Notes under the pieces: model-generated
Databases searched by the model: none
The model's input: the letters and a program-made list of their open reading frames with translations, nothing else
Told to the model about the DNA's origin: nothing
Assembly: GCA_036873755.1 (NCBI GenBank)
Contig: JAVTVY010017392.1
Coordinates: forward strand, 186,001 to 250,000
DNA from: Hanleya hanleyi
Lineage: Eukaryota; Mollusca; Polyplacophora; Lepidopleurida; Hanleyidae
Direction: 5' to 3'
DNA length: 64,000 nucleotides
Shown here: piece after piece, positions 1-11,516 of the stretch
How positions within the stretch are numbered: the stretch's first letter is position 1
Layout of the letters: every line of letters begins with the position of its first letter
Translations under genes and position numbers: made by a program

Positions 1-2240
1 TGAAGTACAATGCTCTATAAACTTCAATAATGCATATATAATACTTTCCCATAAAAGTCCATAAGATAAGATACTGCGTTATGTCCTCCAATAACGCCAA
101 CAGATTCCTGTTTTATAAACGCCAATAATGCCAACAGAATCTTGCACTATAAACTCCAATAACGCTAACAGAATCCTGTTCTATGAGTTCCAATAATGCC
201 ACAGAATCCTGTTTTATAAACCCCAATATTGCCAACAGAATCCAAGTCTATAAACTCCAATAATGCCAACAGAATCCTGCTTCATAGACCTCAAAAATGC
301 CACAGAATCCTGTTTTATAAACCCCAATAACGCCAAAAGAATCCTCCTCCATAAACCCCAATAATGCCAACAGAATCCTGCTCTATAAACCCCCAAAATG
401 CCATAGAATCCTGTTCTATCAACTCCAATAATGCCAACAGAATTTTGTTCTATAAACCCCAGTAATGCCAACAGAATCCTGTTCTATAAACTCCAATAAT
501 GCCAACAGAATCCTGCTCTATAAACTCCAATAATGTCACAGAATCCTGTTCTATAAACTCCAGTAATGCCAATAGAATCCTTTTCTATAAACTTCAATAA
601 TTCCAACAGAATCCTGTTCTATAAACCCCAATAATGCCAACAGAATCCTGTTCTATACACCCCAATAATGCCAATAGAACCCTGCTCTATGAACTTCAAT
701 AATGCCATCATGATCCTGTTCTATAAACTCCAACAATGCCAATAGACTCCTGTTCTATCAACTTCAATAATGCCAACAGAATCTTGCTCTATAAACCCCA
801 ATAATGCCAACAGCATCCTGTTCTATAAACTCCAATAATGCCAACATGATCCTGTTCTATAAACTCCAATAATGCCAACAGAAACCTGTTCTATACACCC
901 CAATAATGCCAACAGAATCCTGTTCTATAAACTTCAATAAAGCCAACAGAATCCTGCTCTACAAACCCAAATAATGCCAACAGAATCCTGTTCTATAAAC
1001 CCCAATAACGCTAACAGAATCCTGTTCTATACACCCCAATAATGCCAACAGAATCATGTTCAATACACCTCAATAATGCCAACAGACTCCTGTTCTATAA
1101 ACTTCAATAATGCCAACAGAATCCTGCTCTACAAACCCAAATAATGCTAACAGAATCCTGTTCTATAAACCCCAATAATGGCAACAGAATTCTGTTCTAT
1201 ACACCTCAATAATGCCAATAAAATCCTGTTCTATAAATTTCAATAATGCCAACAGAATCCAGCTCTATAAACTCCAATAATGCCACAGAATGCTGTTCTA
1301 TAAACTTCAATAATGCCAACAGAATCCTGCTCTACAAACCCCAATAATGCCAACAGAATCCTGTTCTATAAACCCCAATAATGCCAACAGAATCTTGTTC
1401 TATACACCCCAATAATGCCAATAGAACCCTGCTCTATGAACTTCAATAATGCCACCATAATCCTGTTCTATAAACTCCAATAATGCCAATAGACTCCTGT
1501 TCTATCAACTTCAATAATGCCAACAGAATTCTGCTCTACAAACTCCAATAATGCCAACAGCATCCTGTTCTATAAACTCCAATAATGCCAACAGAATCCT
1601 GCTCTATAAACTCCAATAATGCCACAGAATGCTGTTCTATAAACTTCAATAATGCCAACAGAATCCAGCTCTACAAACCCCAATAATGCCAACAGAATCC
1701 TGTTCTATACACCCCAATAAAGCCACAGAATCCTGTTCTATAAACTCCAATAATGCCACAGAATTCTGTTCTATAAACTCCAATAATGCCAACAGAATCC
1801 TGCTCTACAAACCCCAATAATGCCAACAGAATCCTGTTCTACACACCCGAATAATGCCAACAGAATCCTGTTCTATAAACTTCAATAATGCCAAGAGAAT
1901 CCTGCTCTACAAACCCCAATAATGCCAACAGAATCCTGTTCTATAAACCCCAATAACGCCAACAGAATCCTGTTCTATACACCCCAATAATGCCAACAGA
2001 ATCCTGTTCTATACACCTCAATAATGCCAACAGACTCCTGTTCTATAAACTTCAATAATGCCAACAGAATCCTGCTCTACAAACCCCAATAATGCCAACA
2101 GAATCCTGTTCTATAAACCCCAATAATGCCCACCGAATCCTGTTCTATCAACTTCAATAATGCCAATAGAATCCTGTGCTATAAACTCCAATAACGCCAA
2201 CAGAATCCTGTTCTATAAACTCCAAAAATGCCCATAGAAT
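1..2240. repeat. 34-bp minisatellite, array 1 (about 63 copies)
   Basis: Head-to-tail copies of a 34-bp unit whose core reads CAGAATCCTGTTCTATAAAC followed by TCCAATAATGCCAA. Copies differ by substitutions and occasional 1-bp losses, for example GCCACAG for GCCAACAG. There are no unique spacers between units, so this is not a CRISPR-like array. Because 34 is not a multiple of 3, each reading frame cycles through the unit every 102 bp. That yields open frames of 60-90 codons on the minus strand that are artefacts. The first ~80 bp are degenerate, and the array may continue beyond the window's left edge. Confidence 0.95.
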
Positions 2241-3140
2241 ATTTTCCATACAATGTCATGATTCCTATAGAATTCCGTTCTATAAAGTACAATAATGACT
2301 ACAGATAACTTTTTAAACCATCTCAAGATTCCTAATTAATGCTGTTCTATAGACTACTATAACGCCATCTGAATACTGTTATATAAGCTCCAAAACAAAA
2401 TTGTTATAAATAATTCAATAATGCCGAAAGAATACGGAGTTATTGACATATCCCGATGAAATATCTCCAATCACGTCTACAATGAAACTGTTATGTAAAC
2501 TCCAATAATGCCTACAGCATACTATTCTAAACTCAAATAAGGCCTATATGTAATACTTTCCCATATAATCCCATTATTTCAATAACGCCTACAAGAATCT
2601 GTTCTGTAAAGTCCAATAATGCCTATAGAATGCTGTTCTATACACTCCAATGATGCCAACAGAATACCTTTCTTCAATAATATCGATAGATTACTATTCT
2701 CTGGACTGCAATATTTGCAGTCATCTTCAGAGATAAATTATAATATAATTATATTCCTACATTGCAGAACACCCTGCCAGCCCGTATTTTCTGACAGGGT
2801 GTGTCACAATGTAGGAATATAATTATATTATAGACCCCAACAATGCCTATAGAATACTCTCCTACTGACTCAAATAATTACTGTTCTATAGACTACAATA
2901 ATGCCCACCGAATACTGTTATATAGACTTCAATAATGCCTATAATACTTTTCTACAGAATCTCACGATTCCGGTATAGTATGTTTTTTCTATATAATCCA
3001 ATCAATCATATGGAGTACTGTTTTATAAATTCAAATCATTCCGATAGAATGCTATTCTCTAAATGTCAATAATATCAAGAGAATACTGTTTCATACATTG
3101 CAATAATGCCTATAGAATACTGTTATATAATCTCCAATAA
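2241..3140. repeat. Degenerate minisatellite spacer, copy 1
   Basis: About 900 bp in which the 34-bp unit is still visible (CCAATAATGCC, GAATACTGTT) but strongly diverged and irregular. The whole block recurs almost unchanged at 4096-4985, including the hairpin at 2739-2832, so it was copied as one piece after it had diverged. No coding potential is seen. Confidence 0.85.
2739..2832. repeat. 94-bp hairpin (palindromic insertion), copy 1
   Basis: An inverted repeat with arms of about 37 bp. The outer part of each arm (TATAATATAATTATATTCC and its complement) is perfect; the inner part carries ACACCCTG / CAGGGTGT. The loop is about 20 bp. It interrupts the 34-bp periodicity, so it looks like a small palindromic MITE that landed in the array. 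The same hairpin is at 4607-4700. Confidence 0.85.
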
Positions 3141-4095
3141 TGCCCACAGAATCCTGTTCTAAAAACTCCAATAATGCCAACAGAATCCTGCTCTACAAAC
3201 CCAATAATGCCAACAGAATCCTGTTCTATAAGCCCCAATAATGCCAACAGAATCCTGTTCTATACACCCCAATAATGCCAACGGAATCCTGTTCTATACA
3301 CCCCAACAATGCCAACAGAATCCTGTTCTATAAATTCCAATAATGCCACAGAATCCTGTCCTATAAACTTCAGTAGTGCCGACGGAATCCTGCTCTACAA
3401 ACCCCAATAATGCCAACATAATCCTGTTCTATAAACCCCAATAATGCCAACAGAATCCTGTTCTATACACCCCAATAATGCCAACAGAATCCTGTTCTAT
3501 AAACTTCAATAATGCCAACAGAATCCTGCTCTACAAACCCCAATAATGCCAACCGAATCCTGTTCTATAATCCCCAATAATGCCAACAGAATCCTGTTCT
3601 ATAGACTTCAATAATGCCAACAGAATCCTACTCTGCGAACCCCAATAACGCCAGCAGAATCCTGCTCTATACACCCCAATAATGCTAACAGAATTCTGTT
3701 CTATACACCCCAATAATGCCAACAGAATTCTGTTCTACAAACCCCAATAATGCCAACAGAATCCTGCTCTACAAACCCCAATAACGCCAACAGAATCCTG
3801 CTATACAAACCCCAATAATGCCAACAGAATCCTGTTCTATACACCCCAATAATGCCAACAGAATTCTGTTCTATAAACTTCAATAATGCCAACAGAATCC
3901 TGCTCTATAAACTCCAATAATGCCACAGAATCCTGTTCTATCAATTTCAATAATGCCAACAGAATCCTGTTCTATCAATTTCAATAATGCCAACAGAATC
4001 CTGTTCTATCAATTTCAATAATGCCAACAGAATCCTGTGCTATAAACTCCAATAACGCCAACAGAATCCTGTTCTATAAACTCCAAAAATGCCCA
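3141..4095. repeat. 34-bp minisatellite, array 2 (about 28 copies)
   Basis: The same 34-bp unit as array 1, again well conserved, between the two degenerate spacers. The alternation of array, spacer, array, spacer indicates a higher-order duplication of about 1.86 kb. Confidence 0.93.
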
Positions 4096-4985
4096 TAAAA
4101 TACTTTCCATACAATGTCATGATTCCTAACGAATTCCGTTCTATAAAGTACAATAATGACTACAGATAACTTTTTAAAGCATCTCAAGATTCCTAATTAA
4201 TGCTGTTCTATAGACTACTATAATACCATCTGAATACTGTTATATAAGCTCCAAAACAAAATTGTTATAAATAATTCAATAATGCCTATAGAATACGGTG
4301 TTATTGACATATCCCGATGAAATATCTCCAATCACGTCTACAATGAAACTGTTATGTAAACTCCAATAATGCCTACAGCATACTATTCTAAACTCAAATA
4401 AGGCCTATATGTAATACTTTTCCATATAATCCCATTATTTCAATACCGTCTACAAGAAACTATTATGTAAAGTCCAATAATACCTATAGAATGCTGTTCT
4501 ATACACTCCAATGATGCCAACAGAATACCTTTCTATGGACTTCAATAATATCGATAGACTACTGTTCTCTGGACTCCAATATTTGCAGTCATCTTCAGAG
4601 TTAAATTATAATATAATTATATTCCTACATTGTAGAACACCCTGCCAGTCCGTATTTTCTGACAGGGTGTGTCACAATGTAGGAATATAATTATATTATA
4701 GACTCCAACAATGCCTATAGAATACTCTCCTACTGACGAATACTGTTATATAGACTCCAATAATGCCTATAATACTTTTCTATGGAATCTCAAGATTCCG
4801 GTATAGTATACTTTTTCTATATAATCCAATCAATCATATCGAGTACTGATTTATAAATTCAAATCATTCCGATAGAATGCTATTCTCTAAATGTCAATAA
4901 TATCTAGAGAATACTGTTTCATACATTGCAATAATGCCTATATAATACTGTTATATAATCTCCAATAATGCCCACAGAATCCTGT
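4096..4985. repeat. Degenerate minisatellite spacer, copy 2
   Basis: Near-identical to 2241-3140 over its length (for example TTCCATACAATGTCATGATT and the poly-T-flanked ACTTTTTAAA segment are shared), with scattered substitutions and a small deletion near 4735. It includes the second hairpin copy. Confidence 0.88.
4607..4700. repeat. 94-bp hairpin, copy 2
   Basis: The same inverted repeat as at 2739-2832, with one or two changes (GTAGAAC for GCAGAAC in the inner arm). It sits at the equivalent place in the duplicated spacer, so the hairpin predates the duplication. Confidence 0.85.
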
Positions 4986-5201
4986 TCTAAAAACTCCAAG
5001 GCTTAAAGTAAACTTCAATAAAACCTATAGAATTCTGTTTACTATCAATAATGCTTACAGAATTCTGCTCTATAGACTCCAATAATGCCAACAGAATCCT
5101 GAAGTATAAACTTCATATAATTCCCAAAGCATACTTTCTATATAATCCCATGATTCTTATAGAATACCGTTCTATAAAGCCAGATAAGATTCCTATATAA
5201 T

Positions 5202-5250
5202 GGCGGTCACCATATGGGTGAAATAACTTTGAGTGTGACATTAAACCAAC
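5202..5250 (+). repeat. SINE-tail-like fragment, copy 1
   Basis: Reads GTCACCATATGGGTGAAAT and, 10 bp later, GAGTGTGACATTAAACC. This resembles the 3' part of SINE families known widely in molluscs (CCATATGGGTGAAA followed by GACGTTAAAC). A second copy lies at 5466-5514. The family assignment is from memory and not verified. Confidence 0.5.
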
Positions 5251-5465
5251 CAATTTAATTTTTGTTTTATATAATCCCGTGATTCCTATATATGGCTGTT
5301 CTACAGACCACAATATTGCCAACAGAATACTGTTCTATAATCCACAATAATCCTATAGAATACTTTTCTACGTAATGTCGTGATTCCTATGGAATGCTGC
5401 TCTATAGACTCCATAATGGCCACATAATACTGTTTCATAAACTCCGTTTCTCCACCATCCAAACT

Positions 5466-5514
5466 GGCTGTCACCATATGAGTGAAAAGACCTTGAGTGG
5501 GACATTAAACCAAA
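5466..5514 (+). repeat. SINE-tail-like fragment, copy 2
   Basis: Reads GTCACCATATGAGTGAAAAG, then GAGTGGGACATTAAACC. About 80-85% identical by eye to 5202-5250 and in the same orientation, 264 bp downstream. Confidence 0.5.
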
Positions 5515-6125
5515 TCCCCGGTCCACAAACTCCAATAATATACGAATGGGAGTTTGGACTCCAGTAATGCATAGAGAAAACTGTTCTATAGATTCCAACA
5601 ATGCCGATAAAATACAGTTATATAAAATCCATTAATGTCCATAAAATATTTTTCTATAGAATCCAATCAGGTCTATTAAATACTGTTTTATAGACTCTAA
5701 AAATGTCTACAGAACATCTTTCCATAGAATCCCGTTATTCCTACAGAATACTCCCAAAATTGCCTACAGAATACAGTTCCAGAAGCTCAACAGGGTGATA
5801 GATACTTTTCAATAGAGTCACACTTACCATATAATACCGTTCTACATTGTTCAATGATAACTAAAGAATACTTTTCTATGGATTCCAATGATTCCTATTG
5901 AATACTGTTTTGTATAGACTCCAAGAATGCCTACAGAATACTTCTCTATTGACTCCAATAACGCCTGTAGAATACTTCTCTATAAACTCCAATAATGCCT
6001 ATACTTCTCTATAGACTCCAATAATGCCTATAGAATAATGTTCGATAGACTCCAATAATGACTATATAATACTGTCCTATAGACTTCATCAATGCCTGGA
6101 GAATGCTGTTCAATAAACTTAAATA

Positions 6126-8020
6126 ATGGTTGTTGTATCGGAACAGTTATCAAACTAAATAAAAGCATTTCTGGAGAATCAAATAAACTGAGGAAATAAT
6201 TGTCGGACAATATGTTAATTTCCAAATGACTAAATATTTTGTTGAGCCTTGATTCACAATGTACATGCATCGGAACACCAGCAATACGCCGGCACAAACG
6301 CCATTTCATTAATCTGTGCAAAATGCTAGGAATGGCAATGTGAATCGAGCACATATTTATTTCTCTTGGTACAATGATAATTGCTACCGTTTCGACTCCA
6401 ACAAATGTTGGTGGGGTCATTGTAGTCATCGGTTGATGTAGTCGAGTATTGTTTTGCCACAAGCAGCACTTGAACAATATTTCAAATCGGAAGCAGTCTT
6501 ATATGATCGATCGTCTGAGGAAGTTCTGCTTGATGTCCGAAATTGAGATTGGATGTTTTCAAACAATTTTTTTAGGAAAATTGTTTCCAAATTTTGATTG
6601 ATAAGAGAAGGTCTGTTTGACGCACTCATGTGCCTAATTTCATCATCCCCATGCTGAAAGGTTCAGTCTCCATCAGCGAAGCGCCGGTGTGTGCAATTTT
6701 GTTTTATTATTACCTTGGCGACAAAGTTCAGGCAGATCAAACAGGAAAATAATATCACCACAACTATAAGTTGCCACTTATTTCAGAACATCGTCACTGG
6801 CAATAGAGAAGAATATCATAGAAAAGTTTGCAAATGGTTGCGAGGTGTCAAAATTTACAGTCAGATGATGTGGTGTTTGGGCAGTTTTAGACGACAAATG
6901 CACAACTCTAGCTCACAATTCTGGCGACAAAATTCTGACAACGAATATAGTCCCTGCCTGACGAAAATACAATAAATATTCCTTTAAAAATACTTGTATG
7001 CCATATAGGACGGAGAACTCTATAAAACTAACTGTTCCCTCGACAGACTTGACTCAGTTGCCGTTGGGTCTATGACTGGATAAAGCCCATTATAACATCT
7101 CAGTTTACCGACGCTGAAAATGTATATTTTGAAAAAAGGAATACTTAGTATTTTAATACTACATGTAGTAGGACCAATATATATTATTACTTCACGTCAC
7201 TAATGGCATATCTAGGTTATTCAGCTTTAGAAGAAAAAAAAACATTCATTTCGTTGTTCTTGTAAAACGTGTTCCTACAATTCTTTATACTTTTCTTAAT
7301 ATTCTATCAAGCAGCAAACTTGTCATAGCACACTCAAATTTAGATCGTGGGCATGTTACCGTAATTTTTATCATGAATATGTCAAATCTGAGTTGCACAC
7401 GTGAAAAAGAGAAAGTTTAAACCACCACACTCCACGAGAAGAAATACTGTTATATTACAGGTACTTCATTCCATCCGTTTGAAATAAAACGATTTAATAA
7501 ATTAGCATAGTATATATTCTTTATTCTCTAAGCCAGCAAAGCATAAAATAGTCCTTCTCAGTGTTCTACAGTGTTAGCAAGTGTATTGCTAATTCCCCAC
7601 CCAAGAACAAGACACAGATGACGCCCTTGTAGTAGGTTCAAAGGGGAAAAAGTACAGAGTAACATCGCTGTGTTCGCATGCAGAATTTTCAAAAAATGCT
7701 ATGCCTCGTAAATTCACTGAAAATTGTTCATGAAGCAGGAAAAATAAGACTACGTATAATGTACAAACGTCTAGTTCGTCATTCATAATTCAGAAAAAAA
7801 AAATCGCGTTCATAATCTAAAGACCTAATAAATATTACAGTATTAGCACCAAATAAAAAAATGAAACAATCATAGTATAAATAAACATAGGCTAGTTTCA
7901 AGCAGAAGAGAAGCGATCAACGGTTTTAAATGATGGCGACAAGACATCATGATGTCCCAAAAATATCAAATCCGTATCGTATCTGAACCCTACTAGGCCT
8001 GCCCCACCCCCATCAAACCT
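6126..8020. other. Gene-free stretch, no recognised feature
   Basis: About 1.9 kb of AT-rich sequence. Open frames of 65-149 codons occur on both strands (6028-6477 minus, 6691-6975 plus, 7589-7786 minus), but none shows a recognisable motif, and codon composition looks random. Upstream exons of the C1q gene at 8613 could lie here, but I could not identify a signal-peptide exon. Confidence 0.6.
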
Positions 8021-8440
8021 TCGAAACGACTTTGTAGAATATCATATTAAGGTCATTCTGAGCGAATTTGCATACCCCCCCCCCTCCCGAATCATGGGTA
8101 AATTCAAAATGGCGGCCATGTGGGGGTACCAGAAAAGTGAATTTTTGATCCTTTTTCTTCAAATTCACGTTTTTCTGTGAGTAAAGGTGGACAGAAGCTG
8201 TTTTAGTTCACATCATTCTATTATTTACTAATTTATCATGCAGTTTTTGCGAAGAAAACACATAAATAACGAATTTCGAATAATCTCACGGAAAATTCGA
8301 ACAAAAAAAATGTCATTTTTACAATTGTGACGTCATCTCAGCGGCCATCTTGAATTTTGTTAGTCTTTGGTAGGGCGTGGCCCAAGGATATCATGTGCAA
8401 AGTATTAGCCCCCCCCCCCCCCCCAGCTCAAGGCGTAAGA
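8021..8440 (+). repeat. Interspersed repeat R, copy 1
   Basis: About 420 bp containing a poly-C run, AAAATGGCGGCCATG, GGTACCAGAAAAGTGAATTT, and a segment reading TTACTAATTTATCATGCAGT, ending in a second poly-C run near 8410-8424. The same sequence occurs inverted at 29535-29803 plus 32758-32870, where a LINE splits it. A short piece is at 22905-22990. No coding potential is seen; it is probably a non-autonomous element of unknown class. Confidence 0.7.
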
Positions 8441-8612
8441 AAATAGGTGCCAAATCGCCTACGCTCAATCCACATCAAATCTACACCAAAGTGTCGGATA
8501 TGTATCATAGCGTTTTTGGCAGGGACTTGGAATGACCACATCATACATTGCTGCTCAACTAATAACTTCTCTATAACTCTTAGATATTTTACAGTTCAAA
8601 TCTGTTTTACAG

Positions 8613-8977
8613 CGGCGTTCTCAGTTGGCAAGACATCGCGCAGGAGGTCAATAGTGACTGGGATGGTCACATTTGACCGAGCTTTCGTCAATATCGGCAA
8701 TGCCTTTAATATGCAGACCAATACGTTCACGTGTCCTCTAGCCGGCACATACGTCTTCTATCTACACGGGGAGAATCTACAGGACTATCCAATCGGAATT
8801 TACCTCAACAACGACCCAACAGCCAGGGCCAACGTTGCCTATACCGGAGGAAGTAACACTGCTCTACTGAACCTGCACGCTAGTGACAATGTTACGGTGA
8901 GATTTTCCGGTAGGATTCCAAGACTTGTCGTAACAACCGATGTTGGAACAATCTTCTCCGGGTATCTTCTTGCCTGA
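8613..8977 (+). CDS. Terminal exon encoding a C1q domain (C1qDC protein)
   Basis: The ~120-residue exon product is a complete-looking globular C1q domain (TNF/C1q jelly roll). It starts AAFSVGKT, then VTFDRAFVNIGNAFN, the FTCPLAGTYVFYL strand, IGIYLNND, the turn-strand SNTALLNLHASDNVTVRF, and closes with the typical FSGYLLA C-terminus followed by TGA. Such domains trimerise and bind carbohydrates or other ligands; in molluscs they form large families of secreted lectin-like immune proteins. A polypyrimidine tract and TTTTACAG at 8605-8612 make a good 3' splice site, so I start the exon at 8613 (phase 1) and not at the ORF's first codon at 8447, which lies in repeat R. The upstream exon(s) with a signal peptide were not found. 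This is the only host protein-coding gene I can support in the window. Confidence 0.85.
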
Positions 8978-9213
8978 CGCTCGGATATTGGGAAAACGAA
9001 CACATTTGCAGCAGATTATTTTATTGATCTAACCAAATCGTTGTATTGCAGAGTGTTTTAGATAAAAAAAAAATTAAGAATGAAAACAAAAGCAGTCACC
9101 GTATGTCAGGACTGTGTTGGGTAATATATAAATTCTGTCCGTTGTTGGAAAATATTCGGCTCGAGGTCGGGAATTATTATATACCTTCTGTTCTATGATC
9201 CGTAAAGAGAAAC

Positions 9214-9219
9214 AATAAA
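9214..9219 (+). terminator. Polyadenylation signal of the C1q gene
   Basis: AATAAA 237 bp after the C1q stop codon, followed by AT-rich and T-rich sequence. It gives a plausible 3' UTR of about 250 nt. Confidence 0.6.
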
Positions 9220-9478
9220 ATTATATTTCATCCTTTATGGCAATGTTTTTCTGTTCTTTTTATGTTCAATATCGTTACTTTGTACTTGTAGGGTTGTTTT
9301 GATTACATGCTTATGAATACATTGATAATAAGCCTATGAATGAAAGCAATGTACTGTGGGCTACTACGCTTTACAAATATGTGTGTGCTTTGTCGCCTGC
9401 TTACTGGAAAGTAGTCTGTCGAACACCTAGGTGACCTGTTCATGACGTTTCATCGAACTGATGAGAGAAGCGGGTCAA

Positions 9479-10739
9479 GTACAAGCGTCTGGTCCGTCAT
9501 TCATAATTCAGCCGTCGTCCATTAAATAATATCCGCGTCCATAATTCAAAGGCATATTCAAGGAGAGAGAAGCTAGTTTCCAGCAAGAGAGAAGCGGTCA
9601 ACAGTTTTTAATGCTGCTGGCAATACATCATGATGTTCCAAAAATATCAAATCCGTATCGCTGATCAGTATTCTTGATCCATAATATTCGTTGTAAAGTT
9701 GTCATCCAGAGAATGATGTATCTCAGTCACGCATAGATTGTCACTTTTCATATGAGCACCATGAGGATCTTGAAGTACGAAACGAAAGTTACGAAAGTTA
9801 CGAAACGTGACGCCATAGATCTTGCACGGTACGCACGTATTTTGCTATCAGCATGCGATATGTATTATGGCTTCCGACATTAATATATCTACGATCAATT
9901 TTCTTGAACACAGATACTATTAATGAACTCGGACGGTCAATAATATCCTGATGAGGGATTGTTTTATTGAGAGTCGAGAAATCCCATTTGGATACATGTC
10001 TGTACGGTATGTGGCCTTAAGCATCAAGTTCTTCTGTAACATAATTTGAGTTTTTCAATATCCGCGTACATTCAACGCCAGAGTTTTAAAAATAGTGGCG
10101 TAATACCTTTCCCAAAATCTATGAATCTAGCTTTGTATGGTGATTTATGCATTTTTGGAGTCCAGTATACTTTTGGTATGTCGTTATGATTGGTTGAAAG
10201 ATAAATACCTCTTTTCCCGAGAAACGTTTTGTGAATAAATCTTCCAAAGTAAATGCAGTTTGAGAGTAAGTAGACGTATTTGAGGATGATATGTTTACTC
10301 TCAATTCTTTAACCAGCACCTGGTAATAGTAATATTTACATATGAATATTATAGCTCCTGGTAATAGTAATATTTACATATGGATATTATATTATTTGGA
10401 GTTTTGTCTGTTGGGACTATGATAATTTACTATGGAGATTTGCTAGAAATGGTGTTTCTCGGTACTTGTTTTGCTTGGGGAAGAGTACTTCTGCCAATAT
10501 GGCGGATTGATTCAACGACCTTGATCTTGGTGAGGTCCACCCAATCAGCGAGAACTGTAGGTTCAACGTTTTCTCGCTAAGATCACGTACTGTTCCAAAG
10601 CAGACAGGACTATTTTCTGGTCGGCCTTCAGATTTATTCTTCTCAGCGCTCTATATTTAGGTCCCTTAATCAGGAGTAATCTTAGGCCTTTATCACTCAC
10701 CACATCAAGGTTACCAGTCACAATATGTTTGCATGGTGT
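9479..10739 (-). mobile_element. Penelope-like element A, 3' portion (RT remnants and 3' tail)
   Basis: Minus-strand PLE. Reading downward from 10739 it holds the pre-RT linker (matches to SALEQYV and VEPTVL), the KMHKSPYK neighbourhood near 10130-10170, the STWDFSTLYTTIP motif-A region near 9970, and the conserved 3' tail ending at 9479 (reverse complement of GACGCTTGTA). Compared with copy C it lacks large internal parts, including the central RT and part of the N-terminal RT, and it is full of stops. The element continues on the far side of the gypsy element at 18258-19615. Its sequence across the junction (GGTGTATAG then ACAAAGTTC) matches uninterrupted PLE sequence at 25236-25262. An AATATTTACATATG-containing segment near 10330-10380 is locally duplicated. 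Confidence 0.85.
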
Positions 10740-10743
10740 ATAG
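10740..10743. repeat. Target-site duplication ATAG (left) of the gypsy element
   Basis: ATAG at 10740-10743 is repeated at 18258-18261, immediately outside the LTR ends (TGTCAT... and ...GTAACA). In the related PLE sequence at 25236-25262 this spot carries ATAG once, so this is the 4-bp duplication made on insertion. Confidence 0.85.
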
Positions 10744-11391
10744 TGTCATGGTATTCTATTCTACTATTAGAGATTGTGGATGTTTCTAGAATATAGAGCA
10801 GACGCAGGCTTGTTTACGTATTATTTTGTGGGTCGGCCACTTGGAGCTTTCTAGAAGGTTGTTGTAAATTGTATCTAGGTCAGATGATGCGGTAACGCTG
10901 TGTATTCTATAAGCTTGTTGATTGGGTAGAATGATCTGGAATGCCTCATATAGTATAAATAGTGCATTCAGTCAGTCTGTCAGGAGGGAATTCAAACTGG
11001 CTTTTATGTGGGTCTGTTATACTGTGTTACTATCTGGATTTTACCTTTGCCTGTAATTACGGACTGCTGGATTGTTTACTCCTGTGTATTGCCTGTTGGC
11101 TGCTGCATAGTCTACGCTGTTTGTTGAAGGCTATCGGATATTGGACATTTACTGGGCAGTATACAACTGAGCAGTGTTGGAATACCATTATACAGAACAG
11201 TGCTTTTTGCGCGTCAACAAGGACTGTAAAGTGCACACCGGTATAGCATTGAACAGTAAGACTATATTTCACACATTTATTTGTTGTATTAATCTTACTT
11301 AAATTGTATATGATTTTAGTATTGTAAATAAATATTTGACTGTTAATCCTTGACTTCTCAAATATTTTTGTTTTGTTTTGGTGACGTAACA
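10744..11391 (+). repeat. 5' LTR of the gypsy element
   Basis: 648 bp, beginning TGTCATGG and ending GACGTAACA (TG...CA). It has a TATA box (TATAAATA, 10954-10961), a likely initiator about 25-30 bp on (TCAGTCAG), and AATAAA at 11327-11332. It aligns with the 3' LTR from about 10840 onward, through TCTAGAAGGTTGTTGTAAAT. A segment of about 75 bp near the 3' end is present here and missing in the 3' LTR. Confidence 0.85.
10954..10961 (+). promoter_or_regulatory. TATA box of the 5' LTR
   Basis: TATAAATA, preserved in the 3' LTR at about 17906 (GTATAAATAGCG). The spacing to TCAGTCAG downstream fits a pol II core promoter driving the full-length retrotransposon RNA. Confidence 0.6.
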
Positions 11392-11395
11392 GAAA

Positions 11396-11416
11396 TTGGG
11401 GGCCTGGCGTCCGGGA
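11396..11416 (+). other. Primer-binding site, tRNA-Pro-like
   Basis: Starts 4 bp after the 5' LTR: TTGGGGGC, then CTGGC, then GTCCGGGA. This resembles the tRNA-Pro binding site of gammaretroviruses (TGGGGGC...GTCCGGGA) but with extra bases in the middle. It is in the right place for minus-strand primer binding; the exact tRNA is uncertain. Confidence 0.6.
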
Positions 11417-11516
11417 GAGTTTGCTTACGTTATTGGCAGCTTTGCCACATAGTTCTAAATTGATACAGCTTTACAGCATTGTCTAAATTTGTGAAGTCAG
11501 GGAGTACGCTATCAGC

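Larger units (their letters stand above)
4986..6125. repeat. Highly degenerate minisatellite flank
   Basis: Traces of the 34-bp unit (CTCCAATAATGCC, GAATACTGTT) persist but spacing is irregular. The block includes two SINE-tail-like segments at 5202-5250 and 5466-5514. It looks like the old, decayed edge of the array. No gene is visible. Confidence 0.75.

Noticed and set aside
214..3892. Minus-strand frames of 63-85 codons with repeating CWHYWG-like peptides
   Set aside because: Products of the 34-bp minisatellite, whose frame repeats every 102 bp; no start context or conservation argument.
1..4095. CRISPR-like array
   Set aside because: Units are contiguous 34-bp repeats without unique spacers, in an animal genome context.
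8447..8612. N-terminal 55 codons of the ORF containing the C1q domain
   Set aside because: Overlaps repeat R/poly-C sequence and precedes a clear TTTTACAG splice acceptor; no signal peptide.
11057..11272. Open frames on both strands within the 5' LTR
   Set aside because: Lie in LTR regulatory sequence, not conserved in frame with the 3' LTR, no recognisable product.
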